DNA from: Melieria omissa
Taxonomy: Eukaryota > Arthropoda > Insecta > Diptera > Ulidiidae
Direction: 5' to 3'
Assembly (NCBI GenBank): GCA_963971225.1
Contig: OZ020269.1
Coordinates: 89,360,783 to 89,424,782 of the forward strand
Length of the DNA: 64,000 nt
Position numbers and translations under genes: made by a program. Below, piece by piece: positions 24,960 through 36,472 of this stretch; within the stretch, counting starts at the first letter, position 1; each line of letters begins with the position of its first letter. The notes under the pieces are model-generated. The model made no database searches and was not told the DNA's origin. It worked only from the letters and a program-made list of their open reading frames with translations.

Positions 24960-25085
24960 TGCTGCATTAAAAATCGATCGATCAACTGTTGCAGAATGCC
25001 TAAAAACCATGAAGAGGATTTAGAAAAAGAGGAAGTGGGTGCTACTGAATTGTCTCATAGAGCCAATGGAAGATGTCTGAATGGC
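24960..25085 (+). pseudogene. mariner transposase helix-turn-helix fragment
   Basis: The plus strand reads LSAALKIDRSTVAECLKTMK, then a stop codon, KKRKWV and, after a frameshift, ATELSHRANGR. The pattern A-L-x-[VI]-D-x-S-T-V...L-K-x-M...K-x-x-x-W-V-P-x-E-L-x-x-R is the second DNA-binding helix-turn-helix and linker of mariner-family transposases. The DDD catalytic region is absent. The fragment abuts array A at about 25,085, so it was probably truncated before or by growth of that array. Confidence 0.75.
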
Positions 25086-25975
25086 CACATGCGAAAATCA
25101 AAATTTATCGGGGTCAACAATGGGTTAAAGACTACGAAAAAACCTATTTACCTAGGCCTATTTACTTCAATGTTGGTGAAAACACTTGAAATCAAAAATA
25201 ATTACACACGTGTTTCTAATGTTTGTAAAAATCGAAACTTAAAGAGGTAAACAAAGGGTTACAAGTTTGTATGGAGAAACGATTTTTGGCCTTTCGAATA
25301 CAAAGTCGGTAAAAGTACTTCACATATGAAATATTTATTTAGACACGTGTTTTTTATTTCTATTTCAAAATCGAAATTGAACAGTGGCAACCAAAGGTTA
25401 ATAATTTGTATGAAGAAACATGATTTTTTTTGCGCCTGTTGACTTCAAACTTTATGAAAGTTTTTCAAGTTTAAAATATTTTGTTACATATTTTTCATAT
25501 ATTCGAAAATAAAAATCTGACGGGGTCAACGACGTGTTAAAGGTTTCTATGATTAAATTGTGCAAAACAAGAATTTATGGGCCTATTGGCTTCAAATTTG
25601 GTGAAAGTACTCTTAGTGAGAAATTATTCAATACGTGTTTCTCATTTTTTGGGAAAATAAAAATCTGACGGGGTCAACAATGGGTTAAAAAATTGTTTGG
25701 AAAATCAAGAATTTATGGGTCTTTTGGCTTCAAACTAAAGTGAAAACAGTTAACATGCGAAATAATTCGATACGGGTTCACTTTTCTGAAAATCGAAACC
25801 TGACCGGGTCAACGTTTGCATGGGGAAACATGGCTTAATGCGCCAATTGACTTAAAATGTGGTGAAAGTACGTCCAACGAAAAATAGTTAGGCAAGTAGT
25901 TTTTCATAAAAATTTAATGGGGCCAACAAGGAGTTAAGAGAAACTTGATTTGGTCCCTTTGGAGCCCTGCTATTA
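25086..25975 (+). repeat. Array A repeats, second locus, same orientation
   Basis: Monomer blocks as at 7,545-9,440 are present: GGGGTCAACAATGGGTTAAA, CTATTGACTTCAA, TTGGTGAAAACACTTGAAAT and ACACGTGTTTC. About six or seven monomers are readable. The segment ends near 25,975 with TTTGGAGCCCTGCTA, which aligns with ACGGGGCCCTGCTAG at 61,436-61,446, suggesting a shared element terminus. Confidence 0.85.
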
Positions 25976-26310
25976 TTCTATAAATGTTATCCATAATTTC
26001 CTTATGAATGTGTGACATCTGTGCGTGATTTATAGGATTTTTAAACGTTTTAAAATGTTTTCTACATTTGCATAGCTTTTATTAAAATTTATTCATTATT
26101 TCTGATTTCTTATTTATAAAATAACATCAGACTTTCTTAAGTCATCTACATTTTATTCATAATTGTATCCAAAATTATGTAATGAAATTTTCTACATTTA
26201 ATTATAACCTTTTCATAAAATTCAGCACTGTTTTTAGTTCTCTACATCTACATGAAATACTAACAATTTCAATCCTTCAACTACGAGTAAGTTGCCAGAA
26301 AATATTCATC
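25976..26310. other. AT-rich DNA, nothing recognised
   Basis: T/A-rich with ATTTTCTACATTT-like steps repeated near 26,055, 26,148 and 26,190. No other structure is seen. Confidence 0.4.
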
Positions 26311-27640
26311 ACAACATCACAAAAGCAAAAGATCCGGCAATGCTCTCCAGTACATCAACCAAAACGCAGTCACCCCGGGAACGCGTCTCATCAACGCATC
26401 GCATTCGGGCAACGCGTGCAGCTGACGTTGCCGCAACATTGAAGCGCATGTAAATTTCTCAAATTTGACATGTTGCGCTGCATTGCTGGCAACATGTACA
26501 ATGCAGCGCGATTTGCTGCCTTCCTGCTCGCTCAGCGTTGAGTCGCTGTGAAAATAAATTAATTTATGTCCGGCGGCAATGAAGTGGCCGCTGCCGCACT
26601 GGCACCGACGCTGGGCATTTTGAGGTGTTGCAATGTGCCGAAGGTCCCAACATGATGGATTTGAGGCCATTTAAGGCATCAATGATGCATGCTTAACATG
26701 CAAGTAAACAAATAATCACCGACCACAGCAGCAGCAACAACAGAAAAACACTCGAGAAAAAAATACCAAAAAAAAGCAAATAACAAAACGCTCGACATGT
26801 ATCGAACATGTTGCACGATCACTCTCACTGATCTGATCAGCAGGATCAACGCTGGCGTTGCTCGTGTGTGGGGAGGTGCGGCCGCCGTGCATGTGTGGCA
26901 TGCGGTAAGTGCACACCCGATCGCGTCAGGTGATGGCAATAATGCAACAATGTATGAGTAGCACAGCTCCCACTGCATGGCCGCCCTGTGCGCGCTGTCC
27001 GTCCGTACGTCACGCTGTGCATGCGCCCAGATGTCTGTCCCGTGCTGGCCACTGCCTCCGTCCGTCCGTCCGTTCGGCGCAGTGGCTAATTATTGTGATC
27101 GTGTCCGACGATTATTGCTCATTTTTCGTAAGCGCTTCCATTTATTTTAAAACGATTTCTTTTGGATTTCGTTTCGCCGACCGAATGCGTTCAGCAAACA
27201 CGAGTGCACTGCATGAGGCGATCGATCGATCGATTGATCGCTGCAGCGCCCGACGACAGCGATCGATCGATTGACCGATTGTGCGCATTCGGCCGCCGGC
27301 GTGTTGTTCAATCAATCAACGAGGAATGTCAATCATTCGTGTTGTGGCGTGATGAAGTGCGATGAAATGCGTTGAATGAATGCAGCAGTCAGGCGGAATT
27401 TTTCGGCTTGTGTAGCAGCCACAAATTAGCCTTAAATGGCTCATATCACAGTCTTCCTTGGGAGAAAATGAGGTGGCGGGAGAAAGTGCCGCCGGTAAAT
27501 GACTTGTAATCGATGCATTGTGATGGCAAGGATGAGCAAAAGTGCAGCGTGCGAATTGCAGCTTAAATTATTAGCAGTCAGGATTTTGTTAGAACTTTGT
27601 GAAATAAGAGTGCAATAAGAATTTAATTGAATTTAGTATG
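26311..27640. other. Host-type, GC-richer non-coding DNA with GATC repeats
   Basis: Moderate to high GC for this window. (GATC)n-like runs lie at about 27,220-27,240 and 27,260-27,275. GTCCGTCCGTCC occurs near 27,058. Open frames on both strands are unsupported by domains or splice signals. Confidence 0.5.
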
Positions 27641-28059
27641 TAGAGGGTCTTTCTGTAAGGATGATCGATTCTCAAATGTGAATACAACAATTTGGATATG
27701 AGTTATGAAAGACACATATTTTATAATACTGAATGAGAAATATAAAGTTGTTCGCATATTCCTGAGATTTAATTTTAATTGCTTTGGTGGCCACTTTATG
27801 CAACCATGTAGTCGAGAGGACCCATGAGATCTTTTATAAATTTACTACCGTGTCCCGGCGGTTTTGAATGCAAGTTTTAGGTAAGTGGGCCCAATAAATC
27901 AAGTTACTCTTCAGATCTCTGTTCTTATCAGATTTGTATGAAATAATAACCTATCTAATTAAATTTCATCTGACGTGCTTTCAATAGAAGACCAAAACAA
28001 AATTTTAGCTCATCGTTGACTCCGTCAGAATATTGATTTTCGAAAAAAAAATTTTAAAA
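27641..28059. other. Non-coding DNA, nothing recognised
   Basis: No repeat boundary, open frame or motif that I can name. Confidence 0.4.
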
Positions 28060-28570
28060 ACGGTCGGTTTAGGATTTTGATTTAAAAAAAATGAAAATTA
28101 TGTGCCCAACAATTTTTGTTTTCAAGTGTTCTTACCAACTTGGAAGTCAAAAGGACCATTAATTCATGTTTTTTCACAGTTTCTCTAAACAAAATCTTAA
28201 CATGATTCTAAAAGATTTGAGCTTGCGAGAAAAATAAAAACACATGTTAAGTGCTTTCAGCAAATTTGAAGCCAAAAAGCCTATGAAATCTTGTTTCTTC
28301 ATACCCATTAACCCATTGTAGACCCCTTCAGATTTAAATTAAACATTTTTCTCTAAAAGTACTTTCACCAAGTCTGAAGTCAAAAGGCTCAAACATTCTT
28401 GTATCTTTATTTTGCACTTAAATCACCCCTTAAAGTTTTGATTTTCACAAAAATAGAAGGAACGTGTTTAGTTATTTTTCGAATATTTTCATCAATTTTG
28501 AAGTCGTATTCCCGACGGTTCATGTTTTCTTTCATAGTCTTTCCGTATACGAACCTTAACCTTAAGTTAA
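28060..28570 (-). repeat. Array A repeats, inverted locus
   Basis: The reverse complement shows the family A sentence: CATGAATTAATGGTCCTTTT, GACTTCCAAGTTGGTAAGAA, CACTTGAAAACAAAAATTG. About four monomers are readable. The orientation is opposite to the locus at 25,086-25,975, 2.1 kb away. Confidence 0.8.
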
Positions 28571-28636
28571 ATTTATCAAAAGTTGTACGCAAACCCTCCC
28601 TTCCCCACCAAAAACGAAATCCCGTGTGCGCCACTG
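28571..28636 (-). mobile_element. hAT-type MITE, truncated minus-strand copy
   Basis: The right edge is CCCGTGTGCGCCACTG, so the element reads from 28,636 leftwards as CAGTGGCGCACACGGGATTT and on through GGGGAAGGGAGGGTTTG to ACAACTTTTGA. Its other end is lost near the boundary with array A. Confidence 0.75.
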
Positions 28637-29269
28637 CTTATCGTTCGTCTATACCGCTCGCTGTTAATGAAAGAAGTACGGGCCGATTATTCGGCGAGAC
28701 CAGAAACATGAGAAACTTACCAAACCGTGACTTTTTCGAGATACATTCGAATCTGGTATATCGCATGTAAATTGGTATCGTCTAAAATCAGAAAATCTTT
28801 TCGAATTGGTACTGAAAATTTTGTTCATCCATTGATTTTTCTAAAAATTAGCTCGTTGCTACAAATGATAAAAATCACGTTTCTCGAACGGAGCAGTGAC
28901 TTTAGTAAAGTTTGATGATTCGTTGACGTTGTTCAATGCTATAAAAGCTGATTATTTAATTTTTTTTAAATTTAATTAATTTAAAAAATTCCCACTAATA
29001 AAACCAGTAATAACTTTTATGGAAAGAACTATAACGCAGGTCAAATATTAAAACCAATTTGAAATTTGAATGCAGATGGAATTTTTCTGAGAGTAGCCTG
29101 TTTTTCCAAACTGTACGAATTCCAAAATCTAAGAGAAACCTAAAAATTGGAAAAGATGATTTCATTTTGCGGGGACTTTTGGACTTCATATTTAAAACCA
29201 TATTATATATAACCTAAAATTTGGGTAGCAAATATATGCAGAAATACATACAAAAACATTAAATTGCCC
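28637..29269. other. AT-rich non-coding DNA
   Basis: No repeats or exons recognised. Confidence 0.4.
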
Positions 29270-29343
29270 TAAGTGGCGAAACTCTGAGATCAAAACTCAG
29301 CCGGCCCAAACAGCCGTCCGAAATCATCATAAAAGCTAAGGAG

Positions 29344-29438
29344 CCATTTGTGTGCAAATTTCTCAGGAATAACACAAATGGTTGCGGTAGCAAAACCTTA
29401 GTCTCGTTGGCGATAAATAGCCCGATTACGAGACTAAG
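29344..29438. other. Pair of adjacent perfect-stem hairpins
   Basis: Hairpin 1 pairs CCATTTGTGT (29,344-29,353) with ACACAAATGG (29,372-29,381). Hairpin 2 pairs CTTAGTCTCGT (29,397-29,407) with ACGAGACTAAG (29,428-29,438). A weaker CTGAG/CTCAG stem lies just upstream at 29,284-29,300. The stretch is more GC-rich than its surroundings. It could be a structured RNA or part of a transposon 3'UTR. Confidence 0.55.
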
Positions 29439-29489
29439 CCTTAACTTCCATCTAACCGTCCATGTGAATACCGCTTTTATTTATTCAAT

Positions 29490-29597
29490 GAACTAGAATT
29501 TCATTTTGGGGCGAGGTTTGGTTACTTTTGAACTAAATAACATTTGAAATTTTACTTTGTACCAAAATTTCGCCCTCTCCCCCTGTGTGACCTACTG
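29490..29597 (+). mobile_element. hAT-type MITE, left-truncated copy
   Basis: The segment contains GAATTTCATTTTGGGG, ACTTTTGAAC, AATAACATTTGAAA and TTTGTACCAA in the same order as the copy at 4,798, and ends CCCTGTGTGACCTACTG, a decayed right terminal repeat. The left terminal repeat is missing. Confidence 0.7.
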
Positions 29598-29823
29598 GAA
29601 CTAAGTTATCATCACTAAGTCACTTTTTATAGTAAAACAAAACCACTTTCAATTCGATAAATCGATCTGCCGATCGAAATGTCGATGTTTTTTTTGAATT
29701 AAAATTAAGTTTAAGTTTTTCAGAACATATGTTTTTTTGAAAAAAAAAAAACTAACTACCTAAACTTCCTTCCATATTTCAGAAAACCCAATCATTTTTA
29801 ACTTTAAAACGTTAAGCCAATTA

Positions 29824-29970
29824 CACTCGTGTCTGGGTAGAGTGAACACCTAAATTTTGACATGGAGCCTCTAAATAAAAACAAACAAAATTTTGAAAGC
29901 AATTTCAAGCATAAAACAAAAAGTGTATTTTGAGCAAAGAAAACGAGTTCACTATATCGAGACACGACTG
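29824..29970 (-). mobile_element. 147-bp pogo-like MITE, copy 1, TA flanks
   Basis: The left end is CACTCGTGTCTGGGTAGAGT and the right end, reversed, CAGTCGTGTCTCGATATAGT. TA flanks both ends (29,822-29,823 and 29,971-29,972). The interior block AAAAAGTGTATTTTGAGCAA is the reverse complement of that in the copy at 52,046. TA duplication and CAGT ends suit the Tc1/mariner-pogo group. Confidence 0.82.
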
Positions 29971-29972
29971 TA

Positions 29973-30340
29973 GTTGTATGAACGAAACATCGTTTACATA
30001 GAATCTCAAGAATTTTATTATGGATTTGTTTGAATATTTTATGTTCTAATTGAATTTATAAAAAATTAAGAGTAGTAGATTGATTTTAAAATGTGTTAAA
30101 AATATAAAATAATGTTTAAAAATAATTTTTAATTTAATAAATTTTGAAACTTTATAAAATTTTGTTTGTTGTGATTTTGTACATAATTTAAAAAATCGAT
30201 GGGTTTTAAAAGAAAATGTATTGAAAATATAAAATAATTTTTACAAATTTAATTTTGAAGTTTAGAAAATTATTTTTATCAAATTTATCAAATTTTAAAA
30301 AATTTGAATCAATCTTTGCATAGTTTGAAAAAAATAAAGA
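29973..30340. other. AT-rich low-complexity DNA
   Basis: Poly-A/T-rich with AAAATTTT-type steps. No features. Confidence 0.5.
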
Positions 30341-31970
30341 TAAAGCAACTAGAATACTGCATTTCTAATGAATCCTTGAGCACTGCCTTTGATTGGCTGC
30401 TTCCCCTTCCGCCGCTTTGCTACTCTTTGGTTATGTCACTGCAATGGTGGCCGGCAGCGCTGCGCCGAAACCACATTTTGACGTGTCAGCAACACACGCG
30501 CTGCCCAAAACTGATTCGAAACCACTTTGTTTGATTGATTGATTTCCGCTCAACGCCACACTCAGGCGACATCAACCCCCGCCATTTGGGGCGTTGCAGC
30601 AATGCTTGACTGCATCATCAGCACTCGGCGGCGGCGGCATTAAGCCGAAAATTGCAATTGACACCCAGTGCGCCTTTGATTTGTTACACGAACGGCGCGC
30701 CGGTCATGTTCGACTTGGTGGTCAGCGGGCAGTAGCAATAACAAATAAAACCAAACAACAACAAGAACAACAATGCACTGTTGCGGGAAATGGCAAATTG
30801 CAATTTGCACAGCAAACATCAACGCCAGTGACAAACGTCAACACCGACGCAGACGAATTTTATTTGTTGTTGTTGTTGTTGGTGGATTTTTTGCCTCGCT
30901 TGTGGTTGTGGTGTTTTGTATTTTTGTTAATATTGAATGTTTTTCTTTTTTGTTGGTTGGTTGTGGTGGATGATATTTATTGTTGTTGTTGTTATTGCTG
31001 GTATTTGACATTTTTTTGTTTTGGTTTGCTGTGTGTGCGCGTCTGGCTGCGTCTGTCTGTCTGTCTGTGCGCTCAAACGAAACGTCAACAAAATGCAATA
31101 TTCACCTGCAGCGGCGCAGAGCACAGGTAGCACAACAACTGCTGACGTTGCAGCGGCGAAATTCCGGGAAATCCCGCATGCAAAAACCTGCAGCAAGCGG
31201 CGGAGAAGCGACGCAGTTGGGAAAGCGGGCCGGCCGGCCGTTGTGCTGCTGTCTGGGCGAAAATATGAGGCAAAAAATCACAACAATAGTGGGTGACCAC
31301 AAAATATACAACAAAACCAACAACAACCGCAACAGGAGCAGCAACAATAATAAAAACAATAACAAATAGTATAAGCGACAAAAAGTGTTGATTTCCTTGC
31401 GTCAAGTTGCGCTGTGATGAATGAACGCGTCGCTGCTCCCCTTTTTTTTTGGTCACTTTATTCATCTGACAGCTCGTCCAAGTTTTGACAGCCAGTGTGC
31501 ACACCTTGTCAGAGCTTATTTTGTCTACCACTTCATATGTTTTTTCACACTAAACTAACAACAATTTGAGTTTTTTGCGAGCGGGACGCGCGTCTGCAAC
31601 ACAACGCAAAGTGGCAAATTTCATTTAGCCACAATTCCTTGTTATCCAATGACAGACGTTCGTCTTCCGCATGGAGACGCGCACAATTTGTGTCCATTCT
31701 CGACTAACAAAAAAAAGAATTTATATATTGTCATTGAAAAGTTGTTGCTAATGGATCGATTACGTTGTTGCGATCAGTTGCGCGGACCAGACGCTGAGCG
31801 CTGAGAAAACATCGACAGTCAGCAGTTACATCTGCAACAGTAATTGAAGTCTGAAAAGACGCCGATTTGTTTTTGTTGTTGATAAACATTTGTCAACAAC
31901 CTTGTGAGCAACAGTTGCAACTGTTGTGAAGATCTCAGACGATCGAATGAGAAGCTAAGCTTTTGTTTTG
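30341..31970. other. Host-type, GC-richer DNA with CAA/TTG runs
   Basis: Unique-looking sequence with TTGTTGTTG near 30,868 and 30,980, a GTCTGTCTGTCTGT run near 31,052-31,067, and CAACAATAATAA near 31,340. 31,740-31,950 resembles a fly promoter or 5'UTR in composition, but no exon boundary is convincing. Confidence 0.5.
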
Positions 31971-32066
31971 CCGTATTAAATTTCAATATTGCGCTTGTAC
32001 TGAGTCACATGTTTTACATTGGCGGTACTCACCAACCAACAGAGGAAAAGATGGAAATGAGAAGGC

Positions 32067-32705
32067 AAAGTAAGTAAAGTAAGTAAAGTAAGTAAAGTAA
32101 GTAAAGTAAGTAAAGTAAGTAAAGTAAGTAAAGTAAGTAAAGTAAGTAAAGTAAGTAAAGTAAGTAAAGTAAGTAAAGTAAGTAAAGTAAGTAAAGTAAG
32201 TAAAGTAAGTAAAGTAAGTAAAGTAAGTAAAGTAAGTAAAGTAAGTAAAGTAAGTAAAGTAAGTAAAGTAAGTAAAGTAAGTAAAGTAAGTAAAGTAAGT
32301 AAAGTAAGTAAAGTAAGTAAAGTAAGTAAAGTAAGTAAAGTAAGTAAAGTAAGTAAAGTAAGTAAAGTAAGTAAAGTAAGTAAAGTAAGTAAAGTAAGTA
32401 AAGTAAGTAAAGTAAGTAAAGTAAGTAAAGTAGGTAAAGTAAGTAAAGTAAGTAAAGTAAGTAAAGTAAGTAAAGTAAGTAAAGTAAGTAAAGTAAGTAA
32501 AGTAAGTAAAGTAAGTAAAGTAAGTAAAGTAAGTAAAGTAAGTAAAGTAAGTAAAGTAAGTAAAGTAAGTAAAGTAAGTAAAGTAAGTAAAGTAAGTAAA
32601 GTAAGTAAAGTAAGTAAAGTAAGTAAAGTAAGTAAAGTAAGTAAAGTAAGTAAAGTAAGTAAAGTAAGTAAAGTAAGTAAAGTAAGTAAAATAAGAAAAG
32701 TAACT
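32067..32705 (+). repeat. 9-bp satellite (GTAAGTAAA)n, about 70 copies
   Basis: A strikingly homogeneous nonamer array of about 630 bp. I see one internal substitution (TAGGTAAAG near 32,430) and decay only at the right edge (AAAATAAGAAAAGTAACTAAG). It yields a 267-residue minus-strand open frame of Leu-Leu-Thr repeats that I treat as an artefact. Confidence 0.98.
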
Positions 32706-34322
32706 AAGTGATGCTTTGCTAGAACTGAGTCAACGGTCTCTCTTGGACCGGATCCCTTCAATGGGCTTGGCAAGAACACCCTAGCAGAGTCACTAAGGCT
32801 TGAGGAAAGAACCAGAAATTCAGAACACTAGTCTAATGCTTCGGGTCTTAGGCAATCGAAATTCTTCATCAAAACTTCAAATTGAGTGAATAACGATTCA
32901 GACTGGAAAAAAACCAGCTAATACAGATCACCGGACTTATAACTAGATAGAAGATAGCAGTATGTCATATACTTGAAATGACTTGCTCCTGAATCTTAGA
33001 AAAAGCTGCAATTTCCTCCGAAAAATTAAGAAAACAATTTTGTTAATTTTTAATCCAAACTTTTGTCATTATAAACTAAGGAATTAAACTTCTCGTAAAA
33101 AAATAAAAATGTATTTATGTTTTTTTAATTGTCACCTGTGATTCATTCAGCTTCAGCCTAACAACAACTCAACAAAAAATCCATTAAAAAATTAAGGACA
33201 TTCAACAAATTGCTTCACAGCTACTCACAAATTGCTTCTAAAGAGTTCAGGAGTAAAACTGACTCCTAAATATTTTCTCTAAGCTTACTGACTCTTTTTA
33301 TTAGGGGAAGCACTCTCATTTTTAAATGTCAGTCAATGAATTGTATTACAATGTTGTACATACATATGTCGTCAGTTGTTACATCTCGTGATTACCACCA
33401 TTGTCCATATAAACATTTCTAAATACTTCCGCATTTAATACATTTTTTTTTTGTTCACTTCTCGCTGGAGCATAGGGTCTCCACAACAGGCCCACATTAA
33501 ATGTTTTATAAACATTTTTTATTTTTTCCAGCCATTTGTATAAATAAACAAAAATTGTTTGTGGCGTTTTGTCACGCGTCAGTTTGGCTCGTAAAATAAA
33601 TATCGTTGCTGCAAATTTGCCGTTTTGAGCTTTTAAAGTGTTCTCAAGCGAGTTACAGATATCGAATTCTATGGACTTTCATTTGCCATTCAATGGGTGT
33701 AATGTAGCTGGTTGTTGTAGCTTAAGTCTTCAAGCAAAGACTTCTTCGATTTTTGTTGTATAAGTCAGGATTTGTATGTTGATTCGATTAATGATTAGTT
33801 GCACTAATCGTTGATCCCTATTGCTATTGATTTTTATTGTAATTAATTTCTATTGGAATGGATTTTTTTTTACAGTAATAATTTTTATTAAATAAATTAC
33901 CGCTTAAAAAGAATGAATGGACATGAAATTTATTTGAAATTTATTTTGGAACACTAAGTGTAGCCATAGCAATCAGTTACCTGGTTACGGCCAACCACAA
34001 ATGTTTAGTGATGTCCAGTTGGCGCAGGATCTCTTAAATGCCTCAATGTTTTAATAAGATCTATAAGCAGTGCCACACACATGGCTGGGCTTGAATTATT
34101 AACCCCTCAAATATTAAAAAAAACTGGAAATTTGTACTAAAATCATAGCCCAAAAATCCAGAAGAATACCAGAAACATGAATAGGATTTTTCAATTTGCA
34201 ACAAAGTGATTCCACTGAACATACTTTAAGCTTAAAGCTTTTTCTCAAATAACCCACACTGAACAAACTCAACTCAACTCAACTCAAACAAGCTCTTCTC
34301 AGAAAGAAGAAAACAGTATTTT
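32706..34322. other. Non-coding DNA, nothing firm
   Basis: Mostly AT-rich, unique-looking. CAGTTACCTGGTTACGGCC near 33,975 faintly recalls the LINE tails at 39,845 and 57,545, but I cannot support a call. CTCAACTCAACTCAACTC lies near 34,268-34,286. Confidence 0.4.
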
Positions 34323-34326
34323 TTAA

Positions 34327-35545
34327 CCCTTTCGACCCTAGAGTTGCCTTAGAGAAACTTCTCCTATTTGTCATCTTATAGCAAAAAGCTCTGATAGATT
34401 TATGGGTTTAATTTAAGTAGCCACCAACAAATTAATATTTTTAGAAGTGAATTCAAAACAAATTACAACAATTTGACTGTTATCCCGAAAATAATTTCCA
34501 ATAATTTGCAACGATATCAGGGATAGTTTGTGTTCTAATTGAAGTCTACGAATTGGGCGCTTTTATCAAAACCCTGTTTCTTTAGTAATGGTTAAGGGGG
34601 GCACTCCATGAAACGCTAAAAAAAATGACCAATTTTCTTTATTTTACTGTACAAAAAAAGAAAGAGACAGGAACAATCCGTTTGGAACATCTGTAGGTAT
34701 TAGTTAAAAGTTAAAAAAAAAAGTTATACCTGCATAAAAAAAATTAAAAATGGCAAACATATTGAACATCTTCCGAGGCTTGGTTTAAAAAAAGACACAC
34801 GATGCTGTCCGAAGTTAAAGTCTGAAATATACAAATTATGTATCAACTTAATCAGCAGGCTTGTCGCAAGTGCGTGAACCTCAAAAACTAGAAAAATTTT
34901 CAAAATTTACCAACAAAGCCATGTAAACTACAAAAAAGTTCGTTTTTTCTTACTTATTTTATTAAAAAAACAGTAAACAAAATTTTTTTTTTGTTTTTTT
35001 GGAAATGGTTCATGCACTTCTCTGTTCAATATCCTACAAAACGATCGTGTAGATCGGTTCAGTAGTTTTTTTTATCATGTGGACGGACTACAAAACGTGT
35101 TTATGAGGAAACGCGTTCCAAAGTTATTCGGAACACCTGGTGTGGCTGAGCGCGCGTCGATGAAAAGAACTGTGTCTCCGAAAGTTTTCAGAGTTCGACT
35201 TTGAAACTTTGCAATAATGTTCTCGGATAATATATCTTTCGATTAAAGCAAAAAAAAAATCGATTTTTTGAAACCATTTCATGGATGGAGTGCCCCCCTT
35301 AAATAAAATCAAAATGTGATAATTTTGTATTTTTCCATAAACATTAAATAATTGTTCTGCAATTAAAATATATTTATACAACATTTATTTAACCCGTTTT
35401 AAGCTAAAATTGTTGAAAAGTAAACTAGCTCTCGAATGCTAAAAAGGAGGTGTGGCGACTTCAAATATCGTGTGCAAGTGTTTCATGATTTAAATACCAA
35501 AAAGTAATATAGAAACAAAGGGGAAACCTTTCGGGGTCGAAAGGT
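34327..35545. mobile_element. piggyBac-like element, outer member of a nested pair
   Basis: TTAA at 34,323-34,326 and 35,546-35,549 flanks inverted ends: CCCTTTCGACCC on the left and GGGTCGAAAGGT on the right, about one mismatch. The sequence resembles the 83-bp element at 12,813 only in the CCCTTTC start. The interior is interrupted by a second TTAA-flanked element at 34,596-35,298, so about 0.5 kb belongs to this one. No transposase is readable. Confidence 0.75.
34596..35298. mobile_element. 703-bp TTAA-flanked element, inner member of the nested pair
   Basis: The inverted ends are GGGGGGCACTCCATG on the left and, on the right, its reverse complement as CATGGATGGAGTGCCCCCC (one 4-bp repetition). 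TTAA flanks it at 34,592-34,595 and 35,299-35,302. TTAA target choice suggests piggyBac-type transposition, but G-starting ends are not canonical for that group. No transposase frame is found; a minus-strand 86-residue frame near its right end has no recognised motif. Confidence 0.75.
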
Positions 35546-35549
35546 TTAA

Positions 35550-36050
35550 AAAAAAAGTGACTACAGTGGTTTTTCTAGTGTTAAGAAATGGAAAATAGTT
35601 AACAGCCAAACAGCGACAACTATGTTCGTCGTCTGATTTAAATTTTGACAGATGCAGTTGCATCCATGTGTTCGGGTCAATATTATGTAAGTGTCTATAA
35701 TTGAAGTTCGGAACTGATAAGTTTTCGTCAAACACTTTTGTATTCTAGGATTCGATGATAGTAATCCGTTAAAGTTGCAAGGTGAGGATAGTAAAATCCA
35801 AATCATTCACTATAAAACCCCTGTTTACTCATTTGCCTACAGTCTCCATATGGTAAATTCATGCTTTGGGCTGCAGAGCAATTTTTTCTGAAATATTAAA
35901 TTTTTTAGTGTATTATTTTTTAAATTATTTTGTATTACTTTGTATTTTGTTTTAAATACAAAACAATTATAAAAAGAACAAATTACTAACTACGATTTAA
36001 AATAATGAAATATTTCATTAAATAAGTTGAAAAAAATGTACCAAATGTAT
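35550..36050. other. Non-coding DNA, nothing recognised
   Basis: AT-rich. I see no repeat or exon. Confidence 0.4.
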
Positions 36051-36441
36051 TAAAAGTTATGTTTCAATTTTGCTACATTTTGGCCAAAACTATATCTGCG
36101 TGTGTAGCGCATTCCACGTTGCGTTTTGGTTGCGCACAATTTTTCGCTTTGATTTGGCATTTTTGTGGGTTTTATTTTGGTTTTTTGTTTCTGGCCGAAT
36201 TCGTTCGATTCGGCTGTTCGATTGTTGTGCTGCTTCCCTTTTTCATGCCGCTGCTTTTTCGTTTCCACGCATTCCTGCTTCCTCTATGCTCTAACTTGGG
36301 CCATGTTGCTCGCAATGTTGCTGTGGCATTTCTTCAAAGTTGTCGACGACTACAACGACGACTGCGGCGGCAATGGCAACGCAGCCGTCGTCGTCATCGT
36401 CGCTGCAATTGTTCTTTTCGCTGCTGCTTTTGTTGTTGTTA

Positions 36442-36472
<31 letters not shown>

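Noticed and set aside
31765..31830. Initiator-type promoter (ATCAGTTGCG near 31,773)
   Set aside because: A TCAGTT match is present, but no downstream promoter element at the right distance, no TATA box and no exon evidence follow.
31976..32779. 267-residue minus-strand open frame of Leu-Leu-Thr repeats
   Set aside because: It is the translation of a 9-bp satellite whose length is a multiple of three, so frames stay open by construction.
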